From: a virus
Reading direction: 5' to 3' (one strand)
DNA: 31,282 nt
IMG/VR virus record: IMGVR_UViG_3300025141_000471
Coordinates: 1 to 31,282 of that record
The notes under the pieces are model-generated. The model was given only the letters and a program-made list of their open reading frames with translations, was not told where the DNA came from and did not search any database. The position numbers were made by a program, and so were the translations under genes. Positions 20,564 through 29,613 of this stretch are shown piece by piece; the first letter of the stretch is position 1; each line of letters begins with the position of its first letter.

Positions 20564-20970
20564 GCAGCCTTGCTTTAATTCGGAGCTACATTGAAACCCG
20601 TGTTGCGGCAGCCTTCCCTGGCATCACGATTGTCTATGAAAACGTTCAGGAGACGCCACCACCAGTTCCTTATGTAATTTGTCTGATCGGGTATCCATCA
20701 ACGACTGAACCAGTCCTGTGTCAAACAGAGTCAATGGTGGAACAGTTAAGAGGAAACCTCCAGCTCAGTTGCTATGCCGATCGTGGACAGGGCATGAAAG
20801 CATTGGAGGCAATGGGTGTTTCAGCGATAGCGCTAATGAATAACATGTATGAATGGGACAGCCCGGTCAGAGTTCGTTGCGGCCAAGTCCTCGGTCCAAC
20901 GTCTGTTTTAGGTGGAGCAGAGCCCTATGCCGTGGTTACGATCAGCTGTCCTTTTAACGCTTTGGTCTGA
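20560..20970 (+). CDS. Tail terminator protein
   Basis: A 136-residue alpha/beta protein directly after the gp10-like gene (ATGA overlap) and before the tail tube gene, the usual place of the tail terminator. Sequence: LALIRSYIETRVAAAFPGITIVYENV, then PPPVPYVICLIGYPS, LRGNLQLSCYADRGQGMKALEAM and YEWDSPVRVRCG. This order (helix, strand with E-N-V, strand with P-Y-V, then L-x-L-x-C-Y-A-x-x-G-x-G strand) fits gpU/gp17-like terminators that cap the tail tube at the right length. Confidence 0.65.
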   Translation: MSSLALIRSYIETRVAAAFPGITIVYENVQETPPPVPYVICLIGYPSTTEPVLCQTESMVEQLRGNLQLSCYADRGQGMKALEAMGVSAIALMNNMYEWDSPVRVRCGQVLGPTSVLGGAEPYAVVTISCPFNALV

Positions 20971-20987
20971 AGCAATAGACTGAATTT

Positions 20988-21005
20988 GTCTTTGCCCCCA
21001 AAGAC
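20988..21005. promoter_or_regulatory. Perfect 7-bp hairpin before the tail tube gene
   Basis: GTCTTTG-CCCC-CAAAGAC. No T-tract follows, so it is not a typical terminator. It lies within the 68-base gap between tail terminator and tail tube genes and could pause transcription or stabilise the tube mRNA. A TAGACT box lies just upstream at 20976. Confidence 0.35.
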
Positions 21006-21038
21006 GACGCCCCCGTTGTTCTTTATTTGGTGGCCTAA

Positions 21039-21803
21039 ATGCCTGTCGCATGTTCCACTAGCACCCTAACGGGTAGCTCTGGTGCGGTTTATTTCACTCC
21101 GGCAGCAACCCGGTTTTGTTTGTTAGCTGCTGATTTCAGCTCGGTTGATAATGACATCACCGTTGGTTCTAACAACGATTATCGCGTTGGCGATCCAGTT
21201 GTGTTTTCGGTCGAAGGCACAGCAACGCTGGATACCGGTTTGACTGCCGGTCAAAGCTATGTAATTGAGACTGTCGCAGGCGACAAAATCACGTTGGTCG
21301 GCGTGACAATTGCAGGCGATGGCAGTGACGGTACTGGTCATGTCGTCATTGAGTTTGATCCTCCTCAAGCGATTTGCGAATGCCGGGAGTTCACGGTTGA
21401 TTATTCCCGTGAGCAACTTGACGTCACGACTCTTCCCTGTGGCGTGAGTGCTTCTGCCGGTGGCCAAAAGTACGCCTCTACCAAGAGGATGCAACCTGGA
21501 TACGCAGAAATTACAGGGACCATGACTCTGTACATCACCTCAAGCGATTCAGCGATTTCAACCCGTTTGATGGAGAGCATTCACCTGAACAATCAGGATG
21601 GTGCCAAGGTCAAACTCTATGTTGACGCGGTTTCTGACGGCGCCACTCCACCATTGCCTGACGATTCAGCATCCCGTCTGATCGCCGGATCTGTGACCTT
21701 CTCAGATTTCAACACTGGTGTTAACCCTGATGATCCCACCCAGGCCGAGGTTACGTTCAACATGTTTGATCTAACCCACTGGATCGGCGTTGCTATCCCT
21801 TAG
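21039..21803 (+). CDS. Major tail tube protein (with inserted N-terminal domain)
   Basis: A 254-residue protein in the tail tube position. It begins LTGSSGAVYFTPA, then carries a roughly 90-residue insertion (SSVDNDITVGSNNDYRVGDPVVF to TGHVVIEF), and resumes with AICECREFTVDYSREQLDVTTL, the strand and turn shared with two other genes near the right end. The C-terminal half has YAEITGTMTLYITSSDSAI, GAKVKLYVDAVSD and SRLIAGSVTFSDFNTGVN, typical of the tail-tube beta sandwich. The product likely forms the tail tube, and the strong terminator after it is consistent with high expression. The inserted domain probably projects from the tail surface. Confidence 0.75.
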   Translation: MPVACSTSTLTGSSGAVYFTPAATRFCLLAADFSSVDNDITVGSNNDYRVGDPVVFSVEGTATLDTGLTAGQSYVIETVAGDKITLVGVTIAGDGSDGTGHVVIEFDPPQAICECREFTVDYSREQLDVTTLPCGVSASAGGQKYASTKRMQPGYAEITGTMTLYITSSDSAISTRLMESIHLNNQDGAKVKLYVDAVSDGATPPLPDDSASRLIAGSVTFSDFNTGVNPDDPTQAEVTFNMFDLTHWIGVAIP

Positions 21804-21830
21804 CGACAAATCTGTCAAATCGGGATTAGA

Positions 21831-21859
21831 AGCCTCTGTTAATTCAGGGGCTTTTTTTT
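21831..21859 (+). terminator. Rho-independent terminator after the tail tube gene
   Basis: Stem AGCCTCTG (21831-21838) pairs with CAGGGGCT (21845-21852), with one G-U pair and loop TTAATT, followed by a T-tract of eight. It sits 27 bases after the tail tube stop. Confidence 0.85.
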
Positions 21860-21889
21860 GCTATTGTGATTCTGTAGCAGGTTTAATTT

Positions 21890-22258
21890 ATGAGAGCGAT
21901 TGAACGATTGATGAAGATTGCGGGCACTGACCGCAAGATTCGCAAGTCAGTAGACATCAAAGGCGAGGATTTTAGCTTTTGGATGAAACCTCTTACGATC
22001 GCCGAACAGCAGTCTGCACAAAGGCAGGCAAAATCAGATGACGCAAACGATTTTGCGATCCAACTGCTGATCAAAAAGGCATTGGATGACAACGGTCAGC
22101 CGATGTTCCAGGCTGACGCTGGACCGATGCTAAAGAATGCGATTGAAAAGGCAGAAGTTGAAAAGCTATTACTGGCTCTGATTCAGGAGGAAGACGAGGA
22201 GGAGGCTGAGCCCTTGGACATGAAAAGCCTTAAAGGCACAGCTAAAGAAGGAAAATAA
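21890..22258 (+). CDS. Tail assembly chaperone, upstream part (gpG-like)
   Basis: A 122-residue protein between the tail tube and tape measure genes, where siphoviruses encode their tail chaperones. Sequence: IKGEDFSFWMKPLTIAEQQSAQRQAK, ANDFAIQLLIKKALDDNGQPMF, then a helical AIEKAEVEKLLLALIQEE and an acidic end. This is the standard layout of gpG-type chaperones: a strand region, a helical region and a frameshift-prone 3' end. The following ORF (22224-22418) is open in the +1 frame and carries the gpT part. Chaperones of this kind coat the tape measure during tail assembly. Confidence 0.75.
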   Translation: MRAIERLMKIAGTDRKIRKSVDIKGEDFSFWMKPLTIAEQQSAQRQAKSDDANDFAIQLLIKKALDDNGQPMFQADAGPMLKNAIEKAEVEKLLLALIQEEDEEEAEPLDMKSLKGTAKEGK

Positions 22259-22418
22259 TCTTCTAGCCGAAATGCACATCTGTAAGGAGCTTGGCCTCAC
22301 GTTGGGTCAGCTCCGGCGGGAAATGACCATGGCAGAGGTTTGGTTGTGGATGACGTATTTTGGTCTGATGAATGACGAGCAAGAAGCTCAAATGAAGAAG
22401 GCAAACCGACGCCGATAG
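22224..22418 (+). CDS. Tail assembly chaperone, frameshifted extension (gpT-like)
   Basis: Open from 22224 to TAG 22416-22418 in the +1 frame relative to the upstream gene. It reads ...AQLKKENNLLAEMHICKELG, then LTLGQLRREMTMAEVWLWMTYFGLMNDEQEAQ, a classical gpT sequence (G-L-T-L-x-x-L-R...W...Y). It has an in-frame ATG at 22272, but no Shine-Dalgarno, so both independent initiation and frameshifting are possible. The -1 frame is closed at 22243 by TAA, so the usual -1 slip cannot make the fusion; a +1 or -2 shift between 22224 and 22255 is needed. The fused product would be about 175 residues. Confidence 0.7.
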   Translation, partial: KALKAQLKKENNLLAEMHICKELGLTLGQLRREMTMAEVWLWMTYFGLMNDEQEAQMKKANRRR

Positions 22419-22421
22419 AAT
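22416..22421 (+). promoter_or_regulatory. TAGAAT -10-like box before the tape measure gene
   Basis: ATAGAATA overlaps the stop codon of the gpT-like frame and lies 27 bases before the tape measure ATG. It is the least exact of the four boxes. Confidence 0.3.
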
Positions 22422-22448
22422 AGAGCTATTGGCGTTTTTGGTTCTGTA

Positions 22449-25112
22449 ATGGCTACGGCACCTCTTGACCTAAAGATAGCGGTTGTTGGCGTTAATAAGC
22501 TTGACAAACTCGTCAAGCGCATGGATGTGCTTGAGAAGGAGGTCGAACGTTTAAACAAGACGCTGCCCAGGGCGGCCAATAATATCAAAAAGGTAGGAAC
22601 TTCTTCTGCTACTGCGGCAAGACAAACATCTACATTTGCCAAAGCGGTTAGAGGCTTAGGCGCAGCATTTGCCACAATCCAATTAGGTGCTGGATTTAAT
22701 GAGGCTATTAGGGATGCTCGTGCGTTACAACTTGCCGAGCGAAGGATCAACTTATTAACAAAGGAGTATAGCCAATTTAATGGGGTTCAAAAAGAAGCGG
22801 AAAGGTTGGCAGCAAAGTTTGAAGTAAGCGTTGCCGATAGCTCCAAAGCTCTGTTCAGTCTTGGATCCAGACTAGGAGCACAGGGGGCAACATTAACCGA
22901 TATTGTCTCTGTTTACGAAGGCTTAAATTCAGCGTTAATCGTTACAGGCCGAAGTGCGTCAGAAGCAGCGGCAGTAAGTTATCAGCTAGCCCAGGCGTTA
23001 GGTAGCGGGAAATTAACAGGGGATGAACTTAGGACAGTTTCTGAAGCATTGCCTGAACTGTTAAATGAAATAGCGAACCAGGCTGGTAGGAGCACCAAGG
23101 AAATTCGTCAAATGGCGAAGGATGGGTTGTTAACTACCGAAGTAATTATCAAAGCCACCGCTGCGTTAAGAGATAAATACAGCAAAGCTGTAGCAGAGAG
23201 TATCACGGTTAATCAGAAGTTTCAAAACGCAATACAAGGAGTATCGGAAAGGATAGGCGAGAGTTTATTGCCTGTTATTGATCCACTGCAGGAAACACTA
23301 ACCAAACTTTTAGTAACTGTCATTGAATTGCCTGATCCTATAATTGCGATCGGTACTGCGGCTGTAACAGCGGCGGCAGGTATTTTAGCCCTTCAAGGGG
23401 CATTGTTACTGCTTGGGCTGCCCGGAATTATTGCGTTATTTGGAAAATTAGCGGCCGCATTGGCGGCATTCTCTGGAGTTACTGCGACTGCTGTTACAGG
23501 ATTTACAGCAGCAGGTGCTGCAATTAAAACCACAACAGTTGCGATAAATGCTCAAACAGTGGCGTTAGGTGCTCTGAAGGGAGCAATGGCCGCCACGCCA
23601 TGGGTAGCCGCAGCAATCGCAGTTGGAGCTGTTGGTTACGCGACTTATCAGACCATTGATGCCGTCAATGAATTTAACCGAGTTCTTAGGGAATCTCCGA
23701 TCGCAGAAATTGACAAAAAGATAGAGGAATTAGAAAAGGAAATGGTCAAGGCGGAGAACAAAACGGTCTCTTGGACTGAGCAGTTTATTGATTTCATTTT
23801 TGGTGTAGATGGCGCTTCGACGGCGGTAGATGGCCTTGCTAATTCGATCGATCGGCTGAATAAAAGAAAAATTCAACTTACGGATCTGCGGCCAGACCAG
23901 GGAGCAGATTTGGATATGGAGGCAATTAAGAGACTTGCAGACATCTATGATCCCATAGTTACAGACAAACCAACACCAACTCCAACTGGCGGTGGTGGAG
24001 GTGGATCTGCTCCAAGACCGTCTGATGCTGCTCAATTAAAGCGAGATCTTGATTTAGCGCAGAAATTATTTACGTTAAATAGCGAATCGTTAACAGCTGA
24101 ACTTAAAAGGAATAAGTTAAGACTCGAAGGTATCCAGGTAACAAAGGTTGAACTCGAAACAGCGAAGGAGATCGCTGATATTAATGCCAGTGATTTATAT
24201 GACGAAGAAAAATCCCTTCAAATCAAAATCGCTCAGGTAAAACAAGCCGAACGGTTGCTTGCGATTGAGTCAGCCTCGGCGATCGAAGCAAGAGATAAAG
24301 CTGAGGCTGAGGCTGAGGCATTCCGTAACACCTTGCGTCCATTACAAGAACAACGTCGCATCCTTGATGCAACATTAAATGGGCGCGGCGAAGAGGAGCG
24401 GTTGTTGATTGATATAGAGAACGCTACGAAAGGGTTAGGGGTAGAACAAAAAGCATTGGTTGAGGAGTTAATTAGAGGCAATGCTGAACGCGTAAAAGAA
24501 GTGCTCAAATTACAGCAGATTGAAGTCTTTTATGATCAAATCTCGCAAACGATTCAAAATGGCATTGTTGATGGGATTATGGCCGCTATAGACGGTTCCA
24601 AGGAATTGTCAGAAGTGTTATCGGGCGTCTTAAGAACTTTGGGACAAATGTTCCTCAAACAAGGCGTAGGAATGGCGTTTAGCGGCTTAGGCTTTGCTGA
24701 TGGTGGCAGACCACCGATGAATCAAGCGAGTGTCGTTGGAGAAAGAGGGCCTGAGTTATTTGTCCCAGATACCGCAGGGACCGTTCTCCCTAACGAGGCA
24801 TTTGCTGCTGCTCGTGCGGCCCTGGGCGGCAGTGGTACTAACGATTCTGATGATGCATTCAACGAAAACGTTAGCTCAATAAACAATACGAATACTTATC
24901 TACAACAGCAGGCAATTGCGACTGAAAATCAGGGGATAATGAGAAATAGTAGCGGAATGCTAATTCAGACTCAGGTAATCAATAACGTAGAATATGCAAC
25001 GATTGATCAGGTTGCAGCGGCTTCAGCTGCTAGTGCCAAACAAGCTCGCGCCCAAGTCTTTAGCGATATGAAAAACCGACCAGCAATTCGTCGCCAAGTA
25101 GGAGTTAAGTAA
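22449..25112 (+). CDS. Tail tape measure protein
   Basis: 887 residues, the second longest gene in the window, directly after the chaperones. N-terminal 70 residues are coiled-coil (LDKLVKRMDVLEKEVERLNKTL). Residues about 75-290 carry the tape-measure domain (AERRINLLTKEYSQFNGVQKE, GDELRTVSEALPELLNEIANQAGRSTKEIRQMAKDGLL, SERIGESLLPVIDPL). Hydrophobic helices follow at about 290-375 and 383-402 and probably form the membrane channel during ejection. A Pro/Gly linker (about 507-525), a long coiled coil, and a C-terminal GERGPELFVPDTAG motif complete it. At roughly 1.5 angstrom per residue this predicts a tail near 130 nm. It also sets tail length. Confidence 0.9.
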   Translation: MATAPLDLKIAVVGVNKLDKLVKRMDVLEKEVERLNKTLPRAANNIKKVGTSSATAARQTSTFAKAVRGLGAAFATIQLGAGFNEAIRDARALQLAERRINLLTKEYSQFNGVQKEAERLAAKFEVSVADSSKALFSLGSRLGAQGATLTDIVSVYEGLNSALIVTGRSASEAAAVSYQLAQALGSGKLTGDELRTVSEALPELLNEIANQAGRSTKEIRQMAKDGLLTTEVIIKATAALRDKYSKAVAESITVNQKFQNAIQGVSERIGESLLPVIDPLQETLTKLLVTVIELPDPIIAIGTAAVTAAAGILALQGALLLLGLPGIIALFGKLAAALAAFSGVTATAVTGFTAAGAAIKTTTVAINAQTVALGALKGAMAATPWVAAAIAVGAVGYATYQTIDAVNEFNRVLRESPIAEIDKKIEELEKEMVKAENKTVSWTEQFIDFIFGVDGASTAVDGLANSIDRLNKRKIQLTDLRPDQGADLDMEAIKRLADIYDPIVTDKPTPTPTGGGGGGSAPRPSDAAQLKRDLDLAQKLFTLNSESLTAELKRNKLRLEGIQVTKVELETAKEIADINASDLYDEEKSLQIKIAQVKQAERLLAIESASAIEARDKAEAEAEAFRNTLRPLQEQRRILDATLNGRGEEERLLIDIENATKGLGVEQKALVEELIRGNAERVKEVLKLQQIEVFYDQISQTIQNGIVDGIMAAIDGSKELSEVLSGVLRTLGQMFLKQGVGMAFSGLGFADGGRPPMNQASVVGERGPELFVPDTAGTVLPNEAFAAARAALGGSGTNDSDDAFNENVSSINNTNTYLQQQAIATENQGIMRNSSGMLIQTQVINNVEYATIDQVAAASAASAKQARAQVFSDMKNRPAIRRQVGVK

Positions 25113-25580
25113 ATGCTGGCGATTGGGATTTACCTAAAGTTGTTGCTGCCTGACGGAACGGATAGTGGATACAGTTACCAAAATTTCTTTCAAGGTCAAA
25201 CGCGTAAGTATGAGGGGACCAATTACATGTTTGGTGCGTTTGGATTTAGCGGTGGAACGCTAGACCTCGAAGGCGGCAACATTTCAGCGACAATGATTTT
25301 CGCCGTCAATGAATTGTCTGCCGCTGTGTTTGGTCAAGCAGCACGTGATCTGTGGTTGGCTCAGATTCGGACCGTTTGGTTAGAGCCTGACACGTTGAAA
25401 GAAACGTCTCAGCACAGCGAAGAGTTATACGCGATTACGGGGATCGGTCATGATAATTCTCAGCTTTCTGTGAGACTTGGTAGCCCGTTAGATGCAGTTC
25501 AAGCAAACCTCCCTCGGCGTGTACTTACCACGGCGTTGGTAGGGGAGTTACCTAGCACTGGTTCTATTAACCTGAGCTAA
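25113..25580 (+). CDS. Minor tail protein (distal tail type)
   Basis: A 155-residue beta-rich protein starting one base after the tape measure gene and overlapping the next gene by one base (TAATG). Sequence features: GIYLKLLLPDGTDSGYSYQNFFQG, YMFGAFGFSGGTLDLEGGNISATMIFAVNELS, then LAQIRTVWLEPDTLKETSQ. The position (after tape measure, before tip protein) and strand-rich profile fit distal tail or gpM/gpL-like proteins that close the tube at the tip. No catalytic motif. Family assignment is from position and composition only. Confidence 0.55.
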   Translation: MLAIGIYLKLLLPDGTDSGYSYQNFFQGQTRKYEGTNYMFGAFGFSGGTLDLEGGNISATMIFAVNELSAAVFGQAARDLWLAQIRTVWLEPDTLKETSQHSEELYAITGIGHDNSQLSVRLGSPLDAVQANLPRRVLTTALVGELPSTGSINLS

Positions 25581-28500
25581 TGGATATCACAAAACGCCAG
25601 ATCGTATTCCTGCCGCAGGATCGGCAGATTATGGAGCTGACGGGAATGACCCCGGCTCAGTACAGGGATTTTTGTTTGTATTGCTATAAGGCAAGCCGTG
25701 ACATACCAAGCGATGAACCAACGGCTTTTCTGAATTTCCTTGTCCCGTTAGTTATCGGGATTGCATTGAGTTTTGCGGCATCGCTCTTAGCGCCAAAACC
25801 GAAGCCAAATGAGCCACCACCGGACCAAAAGAAGGAAGGCGGCCAAAAGTTCGTTACGGGCGACAGAGCCGCGCCTACCAGCGGGTTTGACACGGTTCAG
25901 AACGTTGTTGAACTGGGTTCTGTCATTCCAGTGATCTACGCCAATCGGCGGGAGATCGACGGCATTTGGTATGGAGGCGTGAGGGTTAATACCTCCCTTT
26001 TGTGGAGTCAGTTGTATTCCATTGGTGGTGGTCAACTGTTACGCGCAATGTTCTCTATTGGAGAGGGGACGTTGCCTAAGCCGAATCCTGAGCAATTTGC
26101 GATAGGAAATAATCTGATTAGGAATTTTGATTTAGTTGATAATAATGTTTCCAGGATTAGCTTATATTATGTAGACGGGTCAAGAGAAGACAATCGTATA
26201 AAGTCAGCTGATCATATTGCAGGACGATTGCCAAGTAGTGACTTAGGCAATGCTGAAAATGATGGAGCTAGTGATGTATTTCAGGCACAAACAGCGACGG
26301 GGTATGCACCAGATTTTTGTTATGTTTCGATTCCATCCAATCAAACCGTTTTTGGGGTTAGTGGATTCATTGGCAATAACATGCCATTCCGTCCCAACGT
26401 TCGAGTTAAACCAACTGAAAACTATGATGAGCAACCTCGTGAAATAGACACACAAGGCAAATCAGATCGCGTAAAAGATATTTATCGCTATTTTGGGAGG
26501 TGCGGCGTTCATGCTGTTAATGGTGTGCCAACGGCTGAGGAATTAAGAGCATTAAACGTAGGAGACACAATTACATATACGTTGTTTAACGACAGTGATT
26601 TTGATGGCTTGTTTCAGTACCAAATCGACGGACCTGACGGTTTTACCGCTACCTCGGACATTGCCAACAGTGTCGCGAGCAGGCAGAACCAATATGACGA
26701 TCAGATTGCTACGGGAGACAAATATCTGCTAGGGACCGCGCAAGGTATCTGCATTAGCCGGACCGCAGCTCCTTTCAATTCGGAGGTCAATAACATTCCT
26801 GTAGGCGGTGGCAATTCAGTTACAGCCGTGTTTGAAGTTACGAAGGCTGGAAGTATTCATACGTGGGTTGAAGCTGATTTACATCCACCATTGGGACCAG
26901 AGGATATTGGAGACAATAATTTAGTGGGAAACCTTGTCCCTAAATTCTTCTTAGATGGCGGCACCAATACATCTGTTAATGCTTCAAGGTATAGCCACAT
27001 AATGAGACTAACTGAGGGATCATTTACCACTGAACGTCAAACCCGTTATGTGGAGGTTGGTCTTAAAAGTAGGGTTAACTTGCAGGTAAGCGGCATTTGT
27101 TATTACAGGGGAATTGTTAAAGGTGAAAATGTAAGAACGTTCTCAGATGTTGACGCCGATATGCAAAACGACAACATTTCATATACTAATGGCATTTATA
27201 CTTCCCCAGAGACTAGGTTAAGCGGATTCAAGGTTAGTTGGAGGCAATCAGCCGCTCTTGAATACACCGAACTTCCGTTCATTTTCGCTGTGCGTTCAAT
27301 GATGGATACAGCGGTTTATAATTACTTGCGGTTTGAATTTAGCACGGAAGGAACCTATGAATTAAAGCTGACTCCCGTTTCTAGTTACGAAATGAGGAAT
27401 GATACGTCAATCCCTATTCATGTTTTAGATTACAAGAAAGACAACAGGGTAACAGTTTCCAGCGGCGGAGTAACGGTTATCTTTACGGGTGAAGCAAATG
27501 TGGCAAGGGATGCAGATAATTTTGCCATTCCGTCATTAACGACAGTCAATGGCGATCCTATTGTGGATAACGATGGCCCTAATCTTTTCTTTGATGATGA
27601 GATTTCAAGCCGCAGCTATTTCAGCGATGCTTTCGCCCGTGCTGCTGAAAAGTTCATGCACGAAGAACTACAAGCGACAACAAATAGCCCTGAACATGAG
27701 ATCGTTTACGTCAACACTCAATCTTCTAATAATCAAATCCCTGAATATGAAGACCTAGCAGTAGTAGGCATGAATATAAGAAGCAGTAACGAGATCACAT
27801 CGCTTCAGCAATTCAGCGTTTACTGTGATCAAGGGATCAATTCAACTAACAGCTTCCCTGAAGTGCTGTTGGACATGTTTACGAACAAAAGATATGGCAC
27901 AGGCAAGATTCTAAACGAACGACAAATCGATTTTCAGAGTTTTGCTGAAATGGCTCAATGGTGTAATGAGCGCCGATACTTCTTCGACGGTATGGTTGAC
28001 TCTAAAGTCAACATCCGTAGTTGGGGAACTGATACGGCTAAGAATTACTTATTAGATCTTATCGTGAGGAACGGTCGTTTTGCTCTTCAGCCTGTCGCTG
28101 ATTTTGATCGTTTGCCGGTGGTAAGTGCTCTGTTTACGAGTGGGAACATTATTGAAGAGACGTTTGAATATACAACCGCAGACGAACAGGAAAGGATTCT
28201 GCCTAGGGTCTCAGTTCAATGGCGTGAGGAGAAGAGGGACACCCAGGATGGTTTGTTTCCAGTCGTTCGTCAGGTTACTGTTCGTGAGAGTGCGACCCCC
28301 GAAGATGCTCCACTGGAGACGATTGACTTATCGGAGTATTGCACTTCTCAAAAACATGCAATCGATGTGGGTAAGTGGAACTGTCGCCAACGTCGTTTTC
28401 TAACTCATTCAATTTCGTTTGAAACTACTCCTACGGAAGCGGCGTTAGACATTGGCGCGGTCTTTAAATTAGGCATGGAATCAGTTGCCTACGACCAGCC

Positions 28501-28840
28501 TCAAAATGGTGCGATTGCATCTGATGGAACCGTTACGTCATGGCCTCCATTGGCTGATGGCAAGTATTCCGTTTTGCTATGGAATGGCGTCTCAGAATCG
28601 ATTCAAGAAGTCTCGTTAATTATTTCAAACGGCAAAGCCGAAGGTTACCAGAACGCAGTTTTTTGTTTAAAAACAAGTACGCAAAAATCTGAGACTTATA
28701 AAACCCAAGCTCTGAGTTATACATCAGATGGAAACATCAGCGTAGAAGCCTCGGTTTATCCAACTAATGATGCAGGCTTTTCTCTGTTAACTGAAGGCTG
28801 GGATGATCCCTTAAACTGGGTAATCGACGGCGAGATCTGA
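25580..28840 (+). CDS. Tail tip / central fibre protein (gpJ-like, with N-terminal membrane segment)
   Basis: The longest product here, 1086 residues. The first 45 residues are soluble; a hydrophobic segment (about 50-71, ending before a Lys/Pro-rich APKPKPNEPPPDQKK) is followed by the tip protein proper (VQNVVELGSVIPVIYANRREIDGIWYGGVRVN). This resembles the N-terminal hub region of phage tip proteins (IPVIYG motif). The large middle is beta-rich with likely receptor-binding or attachment domains (about 260-640), and the later part (TSLQQFSVYCDQGINSTNSFPEVLLDMFTNKRYGTGKI, about 740-790) is a hub-like segment. It probably recognises or pierces the host outer membrane. The membrane segment is a feature of lambda gpI-like parts fused to the tip. 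Confidence 0.75.
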   Translation: MDITKRQIVFLPQDRQIMELTGMTPAQYRDFCLYCYKASRDIPSDEPTAFLNFLVPLVIGIALSFAASLLAPKPKPNEPPPDQKKEGGQKFVTGDRAAPTSGFDTVQNVVELGSVIPVIYANRREIDGIWYGGVRVNTSLLWSQLYSIGGGQLLRAMFSIGEGTLPKPNPEQFAIGNNLIRNFDLVDNNVSRISLYYVDGSREDNRIKSADHIAGRLPSSDLGNAENDGASDVFQAQTATGYAPDFCYVSIPSNQTVFGVSGFIGNNMPFRPNVRVKPTENYDEQPREIDTQGKSDRVKDIYRYFGRCGVHAVNGVPTAEELRALNVGDTITYTLFNDSDFDGLFQYQIDGPDGFTATSDIANSVASRQNQYDDQIATGDKYLLGTAQGICISRTAAPFNSEVNNIPVGGGNSVTAVFEVTKAGSIHTWVEADLHPPLGPEDIGDNNLVGNLVPKFFLDGGTNTSVNASRYSHIMRLTEGSFTTERQTRYVEVGLKSRVNLQVSGICYYRGIVKGENVRTFSDVDADMQNDNISYTNGIYTSPETRLSGFKVSWRQSAALEYTELPFIFAVRSMMDTAVYNYLRFEFSTEGTYELKLTPVSSYEMRNDTSIPIHVLDYKKDNRVTVSSGGVTVIFTGEANVARDADNFAIPSLTTVNGDPIVDNDGPNLFFDDEISSRSYFSDAFARAAEKFMHEELQATTNSPEHEIVYVNTQSSNNQIPEYEDLAVVGMNIRSSNEITSLQQFSVYCDQGINSTNSFPEVLLDMFTNKRYGTGKILNERQIDFQSFAEMAQWCNERRYFFDGMVDSKVNIRSWGTDTAKNYLLDLIVRNGRFALQPVADFDRLPVVSALFTSGNIIEETFEYTTADEQERILPRVSVQWREEKRDTQDGLFPVVRQVTVRESATPEDAPLETIDLSEYCTSQKHAIDVGKWNCRQRRFLTHSISFETTPTEAALDIGAVFKLGMESVAYDQPQNGAIASDGTVTSWPPLADGKYSVLLWNGVSESIQEVSLIISNGKAEGYQNAVFCLKTSTQKSETYKTQALSYTSDGNISVEASVYPTNDAGFSLLTEGWDDPLNWVIDGEI

Positions 28841-29217
28841 TGACGGTCGACTTTCCGGCCATAAGCCCAACACAACGGAGTTATACGCCTGGGGAGTATC
28901 CAACCAAGCGGTTTACTAGCGTCAGCGGTGCCGGGTCAACGCGGTTATATGGAAGCAAAGCGTTTAATGCCACTCTTAAATTGGAGTTTTTGCAGGATGA
29001 TGCTGGCACCCAATCCATTTTAAAAAGTTGGCATGAGAGCTACGGCGGGGCAAGGATCCTGTCCTTACCCGCTACCCTTTTTGAAGGTATGAACGGACCA
29101 GAGGAAGAAATCCCAAACTATCTCAACTGGCGATGGGAGAGCGTTCCTGTCGTTCAATCATTGTTTCCAGGGCGCTCTAAAATACAGGTAGCCTTAGTTG
29201 CAACACTGGACGATTAG
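28840..29217 (+). CDS. Tail tip-associated protein (125 aa)
   Basis: Its ATG overlaps the gpJ-like TGA (TGATG). Product MTVDFPAISPTQRSYTPGEY, then TRLYGSKAFNATLKLEF and a helix DAGTQSILKSWHESYGGARILSLP, ending NWRWESVPVVQSLFPGRSKIQVALVA. The strand-helix-strand pattern and Trp-rich WRW motif are found in tail or baseplate proteins I cannot name. Coupled to the tip gene and just before a tube-like protein, it likely sits at the tail tip. Confidence 0.6.
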   Translation: MTVDFPAISPTQRSYTPGEYPTKRFTSVSGAGSTRLYGSKAFNATLKLEFLQDDAGTQSILKSWHESYGGARILSLPATLFEGMNGPEEEIPNYLNWRWESVPVVQSLFPGRSKIQVALVATLDD

Positions 29218-29613
29218 ATGGCAGTTTTAACAGGCAGCGATGGTCAGCTCCGATACAACGGGAACGTGGTTGGAAAGTGCCGCGAGTGGGCTCTCTCTGT
29301 TGCCAAAGATGCGTTAGAGGACACGACCATCGGTAGTTATGATCGAACCTATGTGGAAGGGCTGAGGGGAACTTCTGGAACAGCAACCGTTTTATATGAT
29401 CCAAGCAACCAAACGGCGGCTGCTTTATTAAACTCAATTTTTGAAAATGATGAGCCCAATGCGAATGTAGGGTTTGTCTTTAACCGTAAAGATGGGACAA
29501 GCTTTTATTGCGACGGGTTTGTCACCAGCGTTAGCCAAACTGTTTCAGTAGGAAACGTGCAAGGCGTTTCTGTTGGTTTCCAGGTAACCGGTAAGCCCTC
29601 TGGTGGTTTCTAA
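29218..29613 (+). CDS. Tail tube-like protein (second copy)
   Basis: A 131-residue protein starting one base after the preceding stop. It begins MAVLTGSDGQLRYNGNVVGK and continues CREWALSVAKDALEDTTIGSYDRTYVEGLRGTSGTATVLYD. The CREW-strand, the D-T-T turn and the GTSGTATVLYD strand correspond to the tail-tube fold, in the same order as in the major tube protein. The C-terminal SFYCDGFVTSVSQTVSVGNVQG matches the same tube strand region. It has no insertion, so it looks like the minimal form. A second tube protein may form a specialised end of the tube or a baseplate ring. Confidence 0.65.
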   Translation: MAVLTGSDGQLRYNGNVVGKCREWALSVAKDALEDTTIGSYDRTYVEGLRGTSGTATVLYDPSNQTAAALLNSIFENDEPNANVGFVFNRKDGTSFYCDGFVTSVSQTVSVGNVQGVSVGFQVTGKPSGGF

